Below, piece after piece: positions 34,283 through 43,560 of a stretch of DNA of 64,000 nt; position 1 is the stretch's first letter; each line of letters begins with the position of its first letter. Position numbers and translations under genes: made by a program. The notes beneath the pieces are model-generated. The model saw nothing but the letters and a program-made list of their open reading frames with translations. It made no database searches and was not told the DNA's origin. Source of the DNA: Flaviaestuariibacter flavus (GTDB taxonomy: Bacteria; Bacteroidota; Bacteroidia; Chitinophagales; Chitinophagaceae); the NCBI RefSeq assembly GCF_004337505.1, contig NZ_SJZI01000043.1, forward strand, positions 49,189-113,188, given 5' to 3'.

Positions 34283-34915
34283 ATGAAAAAAGCTTTGCTT
34301 TTACCGGCGGTGATTGCTGCTTCGGTATTTGTATCCTGCAACAGCGGCACTTCCGAGAACGGATCATCCGACACCACGGTCAGCACGACTCACAGCACGG
34401 TAGTTGACACCGGCGCCACCCCCCGGCCAACCGCAGGTACCGAAAACGCGACCAGCAACACGGGCTACAGCTCAACACCCCTCAATGCAAGCGACATGGC
34501 CTTCGTGAAAAAAGCCGCGATGGGTAGCATGATGGAAGTCCAGTCCGGACAGCTTGCCCAGACCAATGCCATGAACGACCGGGTAAAAGCATTTGGCTCC
34601 ATGATGGTGCGCGACCACCAGCAGGCCAACCAGGAGCTGATGAGCCTTGCCAAAGCAAAGGGCATGATGCTCACCGACTCTATGGATAAAAAAACGATGG
34701 ACCACATGGCCGAAATGCAGAAAATGCAGGGCAAGTCCTTCGACAAGCATTACATGGGCATGATGGTGACCGACCACGCTAAAGACATTGCCGAATTTGA
34801 AAAGACCGCCAGGAGCTCACCCGATGCCGACCTGAAGGCCTGGGCCGCCAAGATCCTCCCGACGCTGAAAATGCACAAGGACAGCGCCGATGCGATCAAC
34901 AAGGTGATCAAGTAA
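34283..34915 (+). CDS. DUF4142 lipoprotein
   Basis: 210 aa. MKKALLLPAVIAASVFVSC is a lipoprotein signal with C19 as the lipidated residue. A Thr/Ser-rich linker (~25-70) follows. The DUF4142 domain, a ferritin-like four-helix bundle, runs from SDMAFVKKAAMGSMMEVQSG through SMMVRDHQQANQEL to the last helix TLKMHKDSADAINKVIK. Its MVRDHQQA and MVTDHAKD words carry the typical Asp/His residues. The role is unknown; such proteins are often stress-induced. The ATG lies at 34283. A terminator follows after 40 nt. Confidence 0.9.
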   Translation: MKKALLLPAVIAASVFVSCNSGTSENGSSDTTVSTTHSTVVDTGATPRPTAGTENATSNTGYSSTPLNASDMAFVKKAAMGSMMEVQSGQLAQTNAMNDRVKAFGSMMVRDHQQANQELMSLAKAKGMMLTDSMDKKTMDHMAEMQKMQGKSFDKHYMGMMVTDHAKDIAEFEKTARSSPDADLKAWAAKILPTLKMHKDSADAINKVIK

Positions 34916-34956
34916 ATCGTTTTTGTTTGATCGATTAGATATAGTTAACTAATGAC

Positions 34957-34984
34957 AAGCCCCGCTTTCCAGCGGGGCTTTCTT
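34957..34984 (+). terminator. Terminator of the DUF4142 gene
   Basis: AAGCCCCGCT, TTCC loop, AGCGGGGCTT, TCTT; also usable by the convergent mutase gene. Confidence 0.8.
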
Positions 34985-35004
34985 GTCTATTTCGGTACCG
35001 GGTG

Positions 35005-36558
35005 CTATTTGTATTCACCAAAAACGCTCCGCAGCACATCCGCGATCTCGCCCAGCGTTGCATACTTTTCCACCGCGTCGATAACAGCTGGCATCAGGTT
35101 GCCGCCATCGGTGGCCTTGCCGCGGATCGTTTCGAGCGCCGCCGTTACGGCAGCGGCATCGCGGCGGGCACGCAGGGCCTGCAGCTTCTGCGATTGCGCA
35201 TCGCGGATGGAGTCGTCGATGCGGAAGCCGGGCACGGGATCCTCCTTGTCGACGGTAAATTTGTTGACGCCCACGATGATTTTTTCACCGCTTTCGATAC
35301 CGCGCTGGTAGTCGTATGCGCTGCGGGCTATTGCTTCCTGGATGAAGCCCTGCTCGATCGCCGATACGGAGCCGCCCATCGAATCGATCTGCGCGATGAG
35401 TTCCCAGGCGGCGTGTTCCACTTCGTTGGTGAGGTTTTCAACGAAATAGGAGCCGGCAAGCGGGTCGACGGTGTCGGGAGCGCCGCTTTCGAAGGCCACT
35501 ACCTGCTGGGTGCGGAGCGCGATGCGGGCGGCTTCCTCGGTTGGCAGGCTCAGGGCTTCGTCGTAGCCGTTGGTGTGCAGCGACTGGGTGCCGCCCAGCA
35601 CCGCCGCCAGCGTTTGGATTGTTACCCGCGCGATATTGTTCAGCGGCTGCTGCGCCGTGAGCGTAGAGCCGCCGGTTTGTGTGTGAAAGCGCAGCATCAT
35701 CGCTTTCGGATCGGTGGCACCGAGCTCCTTCATGATGCGCGCCCACATCCGGCGCGCAGCGCGAAACTTCGCTATCTCCTCAAACAGGTTATTATGCGCG
35801 TTGAAAAAGAAGGAGAGGCGCTTGCCGAAAACGTTGATGTCGAGGCCCTGAGCCAGCGCCGCTTGAACATAAGCCTTCCCGTTAGACAGGGTAAAAGCGA
35901 TCTCCTGGACCGCTGTAGATCCGGCCTCACGGATATGGTAGCCGGAGATCGAGATCGTGTTCCACTTAGGAAGCTCCTTGCTGCACCACGCGAAGATGTC
36001 GGTTATGATGCGCATGGAGGGTTTCGGCGGGTAGATATAGGTGCCGCGCGCCGCGTATTCTTTCAGGATATCATTCTGGATCGTTCCCGAGATCTTCTTC
36101 AGGTCGGCGCCCTGGCGCTTCGCCTGGGCTACGTAGAAAGACAGCAGGATGAAGGCCGTGGCATTGATGGTCATCGAGGTAGACACGTCTTCGAGCCGGA
36201 TACCTTTGAAAAGTGTGTCGATATCGTCGAGCGAATCGATGGCAACCCCCACCTTGCCCACTTCACCTTCGGACAGCGGGTGATCCGAATCGTAGCCGAT
36301 CTGCGTCGGCAGGTCGAAGGCAACCGAAAGGCCCATCACCCCCTGCGACAGCAGGTAATGGTAGCGTTTGTTACTTTCTTCGGCGGTGGAGAACCCGGCG
36401 TACTGGCGCATGGTCCAGAGCTTGCCGCGATACATATCGGGCTGCACGCCGCGTGTAAAGGGGTATTCGCCGGGCTTTTCGTCCGGCGCCTGCGGCAGAT
36501 CCGCAGGTGTGTAGAGCTGCTTTATTTCGATGCCGGAGTCGGTGTGGAGGGGCTTCAT
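35005..36558 (-). CDS. Methylmalonyl-CoA mutase-family protein, catalytic barrel only
   Basis: 517 aa. The substrate-binding TIM barrel is complete: [60 protein letters not shown], and [40 protein letters not shown]. It ends at LRSVFGEYK, where full-length mutases would go on to a linker and the cobalamin domain with DxHxxG; that domain is absent, so a separately encoded B12-binding subunit is required and is not in the window. The substrate may be methylmalonyl-CoA or an isomer such as isobutyryl-CoA or ethylmalonyl-CoA. The start at 36558 matches the family. Confidence 0.93.
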   Translation of the reverse strand: MKPLHTDSGIEIKQLYTPADLPQAPDEKPGEYPFTRGVQPDMYRGKLWTMRQYAGFSTAEESNKRYHYLLSQGVMGLSVAFDLPTQIGYDSDHPLSEGEVGKVGVAIDSLDDIDTLFKGIRLEDVSTSMTINATAFILLSFYVAQAKRQGADLKKISGTIQNDILKEYAARGTYIYPPKPSMRIITDIFAWCSKELPKWNTISISGYHIREAGSTAVQEIAFTLSNGKAYVQAALAQGLDINVFGKRLSFFFNAHNNLFEEIAKFRAARRMWARIMKELGATDPKAMMLRFHTQTGGSTLTAQQPLNNIARVTIQTLAAVLGGTQSLHTNGYDEALSLPTEEAARIALRTQQVVAFESGAPDTVDPLAGSYFVENLTNEVEHAAWELIAQIDSMGGSVSAIEQGFIQEAIARSAYDYQRGIESGEKIIVGVNKFTVDKEDPVPGFRIDDSIRDAQSQKLQALRARRDAAAVTAALETIRGKATDGGNLMPAVIDAVEKYATLGEIADVLRSVFGEYK

Positions 36559-36563
36559 TCGTA

Positions 36564-36667
36564 AACCGTCAGCCGTGAACCGTGAGCTGTTCAGCGGTGG
36601 TAGATATTTATTAATTCAGAAGCCGCGCGGCGTCAGCGCTCACGGCTGACGCTTCACGGCTCACGCG
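36564..36667. repeat. Repeat family B inverted pair
   Basis: AACCGTCAGCCGTGAACCGT... (36564-36597) and inverted TCACGGCTGACGCTTCACGG... (36635-36667) fill the spacer between two minus-strand genes. No clear terminator is between them. Family B recurs at 55.9 kb. Confidence 0.65.
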
Positions 36668-36668
36668 T

Positions 36669-37172
36669 CTATCGCATGATCTTCTTTGCTTCGCTGTTCA
36701 GCGTTTCCAGCGCAGCGGTGTGCAGGGCCGTGCCTTCCTGCTGCAGCATCACCTCCAGCAGTTTTTTGTTGAGGTCGCTGGCGCGGGCTTCGGGCGGCAG
36801 GGTGCCGGCCACCTGGTTGATCACGAGCAGGGTCTGGTCGCGCAGGTTGCGCACGGCGCCCCAGGCGGCATCGGATACATAGATCTGCTGCGAGGCGTTG
36901 TAGTCGAATTCCTGTTTGATATTTTCCACAAGCACATAGCGCATATCGCTGGCGCCGAGGTCGGCGGCAGCAGTGCGGCTGATAAGTGCCGGGAGCGAGA
37001 TGCGCTCGCAAAGCAGCACCAGGCGCTCGTAGGCGGTGAGTTGCAGCGGGAGCGAGTTGTTTGGAGCCGGCGGCGGTGGGGGCGGAGTGTTTTTCCGGAA
37101 AAGCGCCACCAGGGCTACGGCGAGGGCAAGGGCGGCTACCAGTAAGGCAACCGTTGAATAATCCATATCCAT
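36669..37172 (-). CDS. Membrane-anchored protein of unknown function
   Basis: 167 aa from MDMDYSTVALLVAALALAVA. One N-terminal membrane helix (~6-26), then a proline-rich spacer NTPPPPPPAPNNS, then a soluble helical domain of ~125 residues (LQLTAYERLVLLCERISLPA ... LNSEAKKIMR). The orientation would put the domain in the cytoplasm if the N-terminus faces out. The family is common in Bacteroidota as an uncharacterised protein, to my knowledge. The second-codon ATG at 37172 is 5 nt from a perfect -7 box, hence leaderless. Longer upstream starts run into the repeats and are rejected. Confidence 0.75.
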   Translation of the reverse strand: MDMDYSTVALLVAALALAVALVALFRKNTPPPPPPAPNNSLPLQLTAYERLVLLCERISLPALISRTAAADLGASDMRYVLVENIKQEFDYNASQQIYVSDAAWGAVRNLRDQTLLVINQVAGTLPPEARASDLNKKLLEVMLQQEGTALHTAALETLNSEAKKIMR

Positions 37173-37177
37173 AGCGG

Positions 37178-37185
37178 CAAAAATA
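37178..37185 (-). promoter_or_regulatory. -7 box of the membrane-anchored protein gene
   Basis: Minus-strand TATTTTTG followed by CCGCT and ATG. Leaderless mRNA expected. Confidence 0.6.
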
Positions 37186-37265
37186 GGGGAAACAGGGGTC
37201 GGGAATCGTGAAACGGCAATCTTGAATCGTGAATGGTTCCGCCGGCGAAGCGACGGCCTCCGGCC

Positions 37266-37400
37266 GTCATTGCGAGCGCAGCGAAGCAAACTCCTGCATT
37301 ACGCAGGGTGTTCGCAGCCGAAGACTTTGCGCATCGAAGCTCTCTCAGATGCCGACCAGTCTTCAGGTCGGGGAGTTTGCTTCGCTGCGCTCGCAATGAC
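37266..37400. mobile_element. MITE-like element, copy 1 (135 bp)
   Basis: Terminal inverted repeats of 29 bp (GTCATTGCGAGCG... at 37266-37294 and its exact complement at 37372-37400) enclose ~77 bp with no gene. The inside contains CCTGCATTACGCAGGGTG and a GTCTTCAGGTCGG word. Copy 2 at 46953-47089 has the same parts in the reverse order, so the element lies in opposite orientation there. The TIR resembles a repeat seen widely in Bacteroidota and other bacteria; no transposase is nearby. Confidence 0.75.
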
Positions 37401-37496
37401 AGCTTCGCTGTCGGCTTCGCTCATGACTGACAGTTCGCCTCTTGTCAAAGGAATGCCATTATTTGCCCGCCCTGGAAGCGTAAACTGACTCTTTCG

Positions 37497-37504
37497 TAAA
37501 TTTG
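37497..37504 (+). promoter_or_regulatory. -7 box of the IscA-type gene
   Basis: TAAATTTG, perfect TAnnTTTG, 4 nt before the ATG. Leaderless mRNA expected. Confidence 0.65.
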
Positions 37505-37508
37505 CGCC

Positions 37509-37853
37509 ATGGAAACGACGATCATAGCTCCGGTTTCATTTACGGCTTCCGCGGCCGAAGAGATCCGCCGCCTGCAGGCCGAGCCCGGCTTCGACACCAG
37601 CAAGGAATTGCGCATCGGCGTTAAGGGCGGTGGCTGCTCCGGCATGTCGTATGTGCTGGAATTTGACCAACGTACTGATAAAGACGCGTCTTATGAAACC
37701 GAAGGGATTCATTTTATCATGGACCGGAGCCATGAACTTTACCTCTTCGGGGTAAAGGTAGACTGGGAAAACGGCCTTAATAACCGGGGCTTCACGTTTA
37801 TCAACCCTAATGCATCGACTACCTGTGGCTGCGGGTCTTCGTTTGCGGTATAG
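37509..37853 (+). CDS. HesB/IscA-family iron-sulfur cluster assembly protein
   Basis: 114 aa, full length for A-type carriers. The three cluster ligands are C43 in GGGCSGMSY and C106/C108 in TTCGCGSSF. The protein accepts a nascent Fe-S cluster from a scaffold and hands it to apo-enzymes in the cytoplasm. It is alone here; no iscS, iscU or suf gene is next to it, so it cannot be assigned to IscA, SufA or ErpA by context. It begins directly after its -7 box and is separated from the upstream gene by the MITE-like element. Confidence 0.93.
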   Translation: METTIIAPVSFTASAAEEIRRLQAEPGFDTSKELRIGVKGGGCSGMSYVLEFDQRTDKDASYETEGIHFIMDRSHELYLFGVKVDWENGLNNRGFTFINPNASTTCGCGSSFAV

Positions 37854-37893
37854 GCGCGAACCGTCAATCGAGAATGCTCACGCCCGATAATAA

Positions 37894-37927
37894 AAGAACG
37901 TCCCGCTTTGGCGGGACGTTCTTTTTT
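37894..37927. terminator. Bidirectional terminator
   Basis: AAAAGAACGTCCCGC, TTTG loop, GCGGGACGTTCTTTTTT, between convergent genes. Confidence 0.9.
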
Positions 37928-37949
37928 ACCGATCGTTGCGGATAACAGC

Positions 37950-38636
37950 TTATGGCAATTTCACGCCCACGAAAAAGCTCAGCACGCGGTGCTTATTCGC
38001 GTTATCGGCCGAGCTGTTGCTGCCCGATTGCAGTTTGGCAAGGCCAAGACCGTAGTTGGCACCGATGACCACGAATTTCGTTTCCAGCCCGATCGTACCG
38101 TTGAGCCCATAGTCGAAACGGCGCATTACCCCGAAGCCGGTGCCTTCTTCCTGGTTGAGCGTGGTAGGATCGTCGTTGGAGAAGCGGATTTTGCGGGAGC
38201 TGTTGGAGCTGATCAGTGAGCTGCTTTCGGTGTTGACCTTGCCCCCCACGCCAACGGCTGCGTAAGGCCCGGCGCCTACGAAAAGCCGGGCACCCAGGCC
38301 AATCGGCGGGCGCACGATCACGTTCACCGGCAATTCAATGTAATGCGGGTTGACCGTCTGCTTGTAATAATTCAGCTGACCCGGCTCGCCGCGCTGCACC
38401 TTGGAGCCTTTGCCGGTAAAGAGAAGCCCGGACTGCAGGCTCACGATTTTGGTTCCCAGCTTGACATCGCCAAGCAGGCCAACCTGGAAGGAAGAAAGCA
38501 TATTCGCTTTGTCCACCCGACCGTTAGCAGTGTTGGAAACATTGGCCAGGTTGATACCGGCCCGGAGTTGCTGGGCCGAAGCTGTACCGGCGGTAGCGAC
38601 GGCAAGCGCCGCAATGATTAAGGGTTTCTTTCGCAT
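37950..38636 (-). CDS. Outer-membrane beta-barrel protein (PF13568-type porin family)
   Basis: 228 aa. MRKKPLIIAALAVATAGTAS then AQ is a signal peptide. The mature chain is a small eight-stranded-type barrel: strands such as LRAGINLANVS, FQVGLLGDVKLG, IVSLQSGLLFTGKGSK, RLFVGAGPYAAVGVGGK and the closing RVLSFFVGVKLP alternate hydrophobic and polar residues and end in a Pro-terminal aromatic-rich strand. The family is very common in Bacteroidota; the role is not known. The TATATTG box 26 nt upstream is the likely promoter. Confidence 0.88.
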   Translation of the reverse strand: MRKKPLIIAALAVATAGTASAQQLRAGINLANVSNTANGRVDKANMLSSFQVGLLGDVKLGTKIVSLQSGLLFTGKGSKVQRGEPGQLNYYKQTVNPHYIELPVNVIVRPPIGLGARLFVGAGPYAAVGVGGKVNTESSSLISSNSSRKIRFSNDDPTTLNQEEGTGFGVMRRFDYGLNGTIGLETKFVVIGANYGLGLAKLQSGSNSSADNANKHRVLSFFVGVKLP

Positions 38637-38661
38637 AATGGTGTTTGTTTAAAAGGGACGG

Positions 38662-38668
38662 CAATATA
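38662..38668 (-). promoter_or_regulatory. Candidate -7 box of the barrel gene
   Basis: Minus-strand TATATTG, one T short of TAnnTTTG, 25 nt before the ATG. Confidence 0.4.
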
Positions 38669-38685
38669 GTTCAGCCGCAAATACG

Positions 38686-38727
38686 AAAAAGGTCGGGCCC
38701 CGGATTTTCCGGGGCCCGACCTTTTTA
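38686..38727 (-). terminator. Strong terminator upstream of the barrel gene
   Basis: AAAAAGGTCGGGCCCCGG, ATTT loop, complement, TTTTT. On the minus strand it ends whatever is transcribed from 38.73-39.1 kb, where no known gene lies. Confidence 0.85.
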
Positions 38728-38916
38728 TCGCAGCATGGCTTCACCCTGAATAACGGGGCCGTGACCCGTCATGCATACCGGTCAGGAATCAGGTTTTTCC
38801 CGGCACGATTAACAGGAATAGTATAGGCATTGGATTCAGTCAAACTAAAATAATTCAGTTCAAATAAATTTCCAACCCGCTTTATGCACAGCCTTATGGC
38901 TGCGGCAAGCACTGCA

Positions 38917-39024
38917 TTATAAGATAAGGAAAGGATTGTCTGCGTTGAATGTGCGTTTCAACTTCGTCTTTCTGTTAGCGTTCCCGAACCGGGATTTGAA
39001 CCAGGAGATCATCTTCGACAGCAT
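38917..39024 (-). CDS. Possible 35-residue basic peptide
   Basis: ATG at 39024 to TAA at 38917: MLSKMISWFKSRFGNANRKT then KLKRTFNADNPFLIL. Ten Lys/Arg in 35 residues and aromatic residues spaced as in an amphipathic helix. It lies on the minus strand between the groEL terminator and a strong terminator at 38727 in a stretch with no other gene, which makes a short transcript plausible. I recognise no family and saw no good -7 box. It could be chance. Confidence 0.3.
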   Translation of the reverse strand: MLSKMISWFKSRFGNANRKTKLKRTFNADNPFLIL

Positions 39025-39174
39025 AGCGTTCCGTTTAATTTGTTAACAGAAGAGGTTGATTTTCAGAGGGCTGGTGTTTGTGCAAACTCCGGGCCAGAGG
39101 CAGAATGGAGGGTAGCTGTCCGGGTGATGGTCCTCTAAGATAAACATTGCTTCTAATAAAACAAACACAGCCAC

Positions 39175-39207
39175 AAAAAAAACCGGACATGTGTCCGGTT
39201 TTTTTAT
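39175..39207 (-). terminator. Terminator of groES-groEL
   Basis: AAAACCGGACA, TG, TGTCCGGTTTTTTT; a run of A on the left gives the minus-strand U-tract. Confidence 0.85.
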
Positions 39208-39263
39208 CTCCGATGTCGGATGTCCGATATCCGATATAAATCGGACATCGGATATCGAACATC
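39207..39263. repeat. Repeat family A inverted pair beside the groEL terminator
   Basis: TCTCCGATGTCGGATGTCCG... (39207-39237) and inverted TCGGACATCGGATATCGAAC... (39241-39263). The right arm ends 7 nt from the groEL stop. Confidence 0.7.
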
Positions 39264-39269
39264 ATCAAA

Positions 39270-40928
<1,659 letters not shown>

Positions 40929-40946
40929 TTAATGATTGGGTGAAAA

Positions 40947-41010
40947 GTCATGCTTCGGCTTCGCTCAGCATGACCGTGCCCGTGTCACCGGGAGCATGTC
41001 GAAGGGTGAC
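40947..41010. repeat. Two palindromic dispersed repeats in the groES-groEL spacer (family I)
   Basis: GTCATGCTTCGGC...GCATGAC (40947-40974) and GTCACCGGGAGC...GGGTGAC (40984-41010) each fold on themselves. The second resembles the widespread GTCACCCTGAGC..TCGAAGGGTGAC repeat. A relative sits inside valS at 54064. Confidence 0.65.
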
Positions 41011-41024
41011 GAAGGGCCGGGGGC

Positions 41025-41306
41025 TTAGACGATTGCCAGGATGTCGCTCTCACGCATGATGAGGAAGTCGTCGCCTTCGATCGAGATCTCGGTGCCGGCG
41101 TATTTGCCATAAAGCACGGTGTCGCCTTCCTTCACGGTTACGGGCTCGTCTTTTTTGCCGGGACCGGCAGCGATAACGACGCCGCGCATCGGCTTTTCCT
41201 TGGCCGTGTCCGGGATAATGATACCACCGGCAGTCTTTTCTTCAGCTGCAGCCGGCTTAACGATCACTCGGTCGTGGAGGGGGGTAACATTTACTTTGTT
41301 CGCCAT
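41025..41306 (-). CDS. groES: Co-chaperonin GroES
   Basis: 93 aa, complete. Seven-fold lid of Gro[22 protein letters not shown], the mobile loop [20 protein letters not shown] and [20 protein letters not shown] are typical. A TACCTTGC sequence 33 nt upstream of the start is a weak -7 candidate; no CIRCE element was seen, so HrcA control is not supported. It is first in the groES-groEL operon. Confidence 0.97.
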   Translation of the reverse strand: MANKVNVTPLHDRVIVKPAAAEEKTAGGIIIPDTAKEKPMRGVVIAAGPGKKDEPVTVKEGDTVLYGKYAGTEISIEGDDFLIMRESDILAIV

Positions 41307-41567
41307 ACCTATGAATTTTTGGTTTTGTTTGAAGAATTAGAGAGAGCCGCAAGGTAAGGGAGAACCGGTCGCTCGCGGTGCGCAGGGTTGATCGAAAAAT
41401 GTGCCGCCCGGCCAAATGCGAAATTTTTGCAGTTTTTGGCCGAAAGCTCAGATCCTGGACACGTTAAATTTGTCAGGAAAGGAAATTCTGTCAGGTTGGC
41501 GCCTGCCCGTTTTCCCGGAACGGCAGGGAGCGCCGGCCGCGGGCCGGTTAGTTGCCGGTGAGCGCCC

Positions 41568-41777
41568 AACAGGATCCTGCGAACAGCGATCAGCTCCCTC
41601 CGGATCTTCGTCAGCGTGCCCCGAATGGCCGTCAGGGTGCTCCGACCGACGACTGGCATGCTCCGACTGGCGGTCAGGGTGTTCCGAAAGACCGTTAGCC
41701 GCCCCCGAACACGGATGAGGCTGCACCGAACAGCGGTCAGAGAGCTCCGCGTAATGGTTGGCGGGTTCCGAAGGCGT
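41568..41777. repeat. Degenerate 21-bp tandem array, ~10 units
   Basis: Units such as GTCAGGGTGCTCCGACCGAC+G (41631-41651), ACTGGCATGCTCCGACTGGC+G (41652-41672) and GTCAGGGTGTTCCGAAAGAC+C (41673-41693) follow without gaps; the CCGA core at unit position ~12 is best kept. It fills the spacer between the divergent groES and PAP2-like genes. Read on the minus strand the units give heptads such as RSTLTAI and RGTLTKI, but no proper start exists. Confidence 0.75.
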
Positions 41778-41856
41778 CTTCGTTCGCTCCGAAGCAAAGA
41801 GCGCGGTTTCCGCTTGCCTGCGGCGGGCCCCGCGTAATAAATTAAGGCTTCCGTCG

Positions 41857-41864
41857 TAACATTG
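41857..41864 (+). promoter_or_regulatory. Candidate -7 box of the PAP2-like gene
   Basis: TAACATTG, one base from TAnnTTTG, 6 nt before the ATG at 41871. Confidence 0.45.
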
Positions 41865-41870
41865 CGCCCC

Positions 41871-42509
41871 ATGACGGAAGCATTTGACCTGGCAAAAGCC
41901 GACCGCGACTGGCGTTTTGCCTGGCAGGACCGCCCTTTTCGCCGCCGGCTGTTGCTGGCACTCGGCGGTATCGTGGCGGTGCTGGCGGTACTGCCTTTCT
42001 TTTTCCAGGCCATCGAGGCCCGCGGCGGGCGAAGCATCACCGATCCGCTGCTCGGGGTGCTGGGCCCGGCGGATGTGTCGATCCCGATCTTCGCCTGCAT
42101 CTGGGGAGTGGTAATCCTCGGGATCCGACGCGCGGCGAAGAGCCCCGACTTTCTCTACCGCTTTATTACCAGCTACGTGCTGCTCACGCTGCTGCGAATG
42201 GCCACGATCTGGCTCACCCGCTTCGACCCCCCGCCGGGGTTGCTGCCCCTGGTAGACCCGATCGCTAACCGCTTTTACGGGGAGACCTTTATCACCCGCG
42301 ATCTGTTCTTTTCCGGACATACGGCAACGTTATTTCTCTTTGCCTACAACTTCCGGCCGGGCTGGGAACGCTGGGGTGCCCTGCTTGCCGGGAGTGCCGT
42401 GGGCGTGCTGGTGCTGGTGCAGCACGTTCATTATACCATTGATGTACTTGCGGCGCCACCGCTAACGTATTTGTGCTATTTCGCCGCGAAAAAGACCTTC
42501 TTTAACTAA
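41871..42509 (+). CDS. PAP2-like / sphingomyelin-synthase-related membrane protein
   Basis: 212 aa with about six membrane segments: LLLALGGIVAVLAVLPFFFQ (~28-47), IPIFACIWGVVILGI, FITSYVLLTLLRMATIWL and others. RDLFFSGHTATLFLFAY holds the SGH motif of the PAP2 superfamily and QHVHYTIDVLAAP the second histidine with an HxxxD pattern, which matches the PAP2_C group that includes sphingomyelin synthases. The first PAP2 motif (KxxxxxxRP) is replaced by a diverged loop, also as in that group. It may remodel a lipid head group; Bacteroidota make sphingolipids, so the idea is attractive but not shown. ATG 41871, near-leaderless. Confidence 0.82.
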   Translation: MTEAFDLAKADRDWRFAWQDRPFRRRLLLALGGIVAVLAVLPFFFQAIEARGGRSITDPLLGVLGPADVSIPIFACIWGVVILGIRRAAKSPDFLYRFITSYVLLTLLRMATIWLTRFDPPPGLLPLVDPIANRFYGETFITRDLFFSGHTATLFLFAYNFRPGWERWGALLAGSAVGVLVLVQHVHYTIDVLAAPPLTYLCYFAAKKTFFN

Positions 42510-42617
42510 AAACCTTTGGCAGGCACGCAAAATTTCTGTTTTTTTACCCCGATAGAATGGGTGACCCTGCCCGAACGAAACCGGCAGGCCCGGAACCCTT
42601 TAAACTTCTGATCTGCA

Positions 42618-43433
42618 ATGAGGAAATTTCATATACCTGATTTTGTTTTAGGCGAGAAGATCACGGACGAGCAAATGGCGTTTTTCCAAAAGCACGGTGT
42701 GTTGATGTTTCGCAATTTCATCCCGGTTGAAACGGTTGAGACCATCAAGCGGGAAGTGACCCGCATCGAAAAGGAGCTGCTGGAAGAAGGCGTTGACAAG
42801 ATTCACGGTATTCCGCTGAAATTCGGCAAAGACGAGCACGGCAACAAAACGATCCAGCGCATCTGCTTTACCTCTAAGTACAGCATCCAGCTCCAGGAGC
42901 TGCTGAAAGACCCGCGCCTCCAGGCACTTACCGAGCTTGTAAAGCCCTACGAAGGCCGTATCGGCGAGTACGAAAAAGACGGGCTGGTACTTAATAACTA
43001 TATCCGCACTCCCAACAGCGCCTTTTCGCAGATGGGCTGGCATACCGACTCGCCCCGCGACCTTTTCCTGGGGCAGCGGATCATGCCGATGCTCAACGTA
43101 GGCATTCACCTCGATAATTGTCCCTTTGAGAACGGCGGCCTGCGCGTACTGCCCGGCACGCACACCCAGGGCATCCTGCGCCTGCTGTTCGGCAAGAAAT
43201 ACTTTATCGACCATCGACCCGACAAGCGCGAGGTGGGCTTCGATATCAATGCCGGCGACCTCACGGTACACGATGGCCGCCTGTGGCACCGCGTACAGCA
43301 GTCGCCCCACTTCGGTGAGGCCAGCCGCCGCCGCGTGATGTACGTACCCGTTGTTACCGGCAAATACCAGCCGAAGAACGACAAGAGCAAGACGCCGTTT
43401 TATCACCGGCTTGCTTCTACGGTGCAGAATTAA
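42618..43433 (+). CDS. Phytanoyl-CoA dioxygenase (PhyH) family protein
   Basis: 271 aa, Fe(II)/2-oxoglutarate oxygenase fold. The iron ligands are H142 and D144 in GWHTDSPRD and the distal His in TVHDGRLWHRVQQSP; an Arg ~10 residues later (EASRRRVMY) would hold 2-oxoglutarate. N-terminal DEQMAFFQKHGVLMFRNFIP is the family start. ENGGLRVLPGTH is another hallmark. It probably hydroxylates a small molecule or lipid; the substrate is unknown. The neighbours (PAP2-like enzyme, SDR) would fit lipid chemistry. Its terminator is framed by repeat E. Confidence 0.92.
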   Translation: MRKFHIPDFVLGEKITDEQMAFFQKHGVLMFRNFIPVETVETIKREVTRIEKELLEEGVDKIHGIPLKFGKDEHGNKTIQRICFTSKYSIQLQELLKDPRLQALTELVKPYEGRIGEYEKDGLVLNNYIRTPNSAFSQMGWHTDSPRDLFLGQRIMPMLNVGIHLDNCPFENGGLRVLPGTHTQGILRLLFGKKYFIDHRPDKREVGFDINAGDLTVHDGRLWHRVQQSPHFGEASRRRVMYVPVVTGKYQPKNDKSKTPFYHRLASTVQN

Positions 43434-43559
43434 GAGAATATCGAATATCGATTACATGAACATCGAATAACGAAGTGGCCCCGACGGTAGTGTCGGGGCT
43501 TTTTCTTTGTCGTGTTTACCATCGATATTCGATCTTCGTTATTCAATATTCGAAATTCA
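43434..43559. repeat. Repeat family E inverted pair bracketing a terminator
   Basis: GAATATCGAATATCGATTAC... (43437 on) and inverted words ATCGATATTCGATCTTCGTT... (43520-43559). The stem at 43478-43507 is in the middle. The right arm ends 2 nt before the SDR start codon. Confidence 0.7.
43478..43507 (+). terminator. Terminator of the PhyH gene
   Basis: GCCCCGAC, GGTA loop, GTGTCGGGGC, TTTTTC. Confidence 0.85.
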
Positions 43560-43560
43560 C

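Noticed and set aside
39001..39040. tRNA on the minus strand near GGTTCAAATCCC
   Set aside because: Only the T-loop word is present; the stem has a mismatch and no acceptor, D or anticodon arm can be built.
41307..41345. CIRCE operator upstream of groES
   Set aside because: The TTAGCACTC-N9-GAGTGCTAA inverted repeat is not present.
41309..42100. Minus-strand open frame with R-x-x-L-T-x-V heptads
   Set aside because: It runs antisense through the PAP2-like gene and has no start inside the repeat region; the heptads follow from the 21-bp period.
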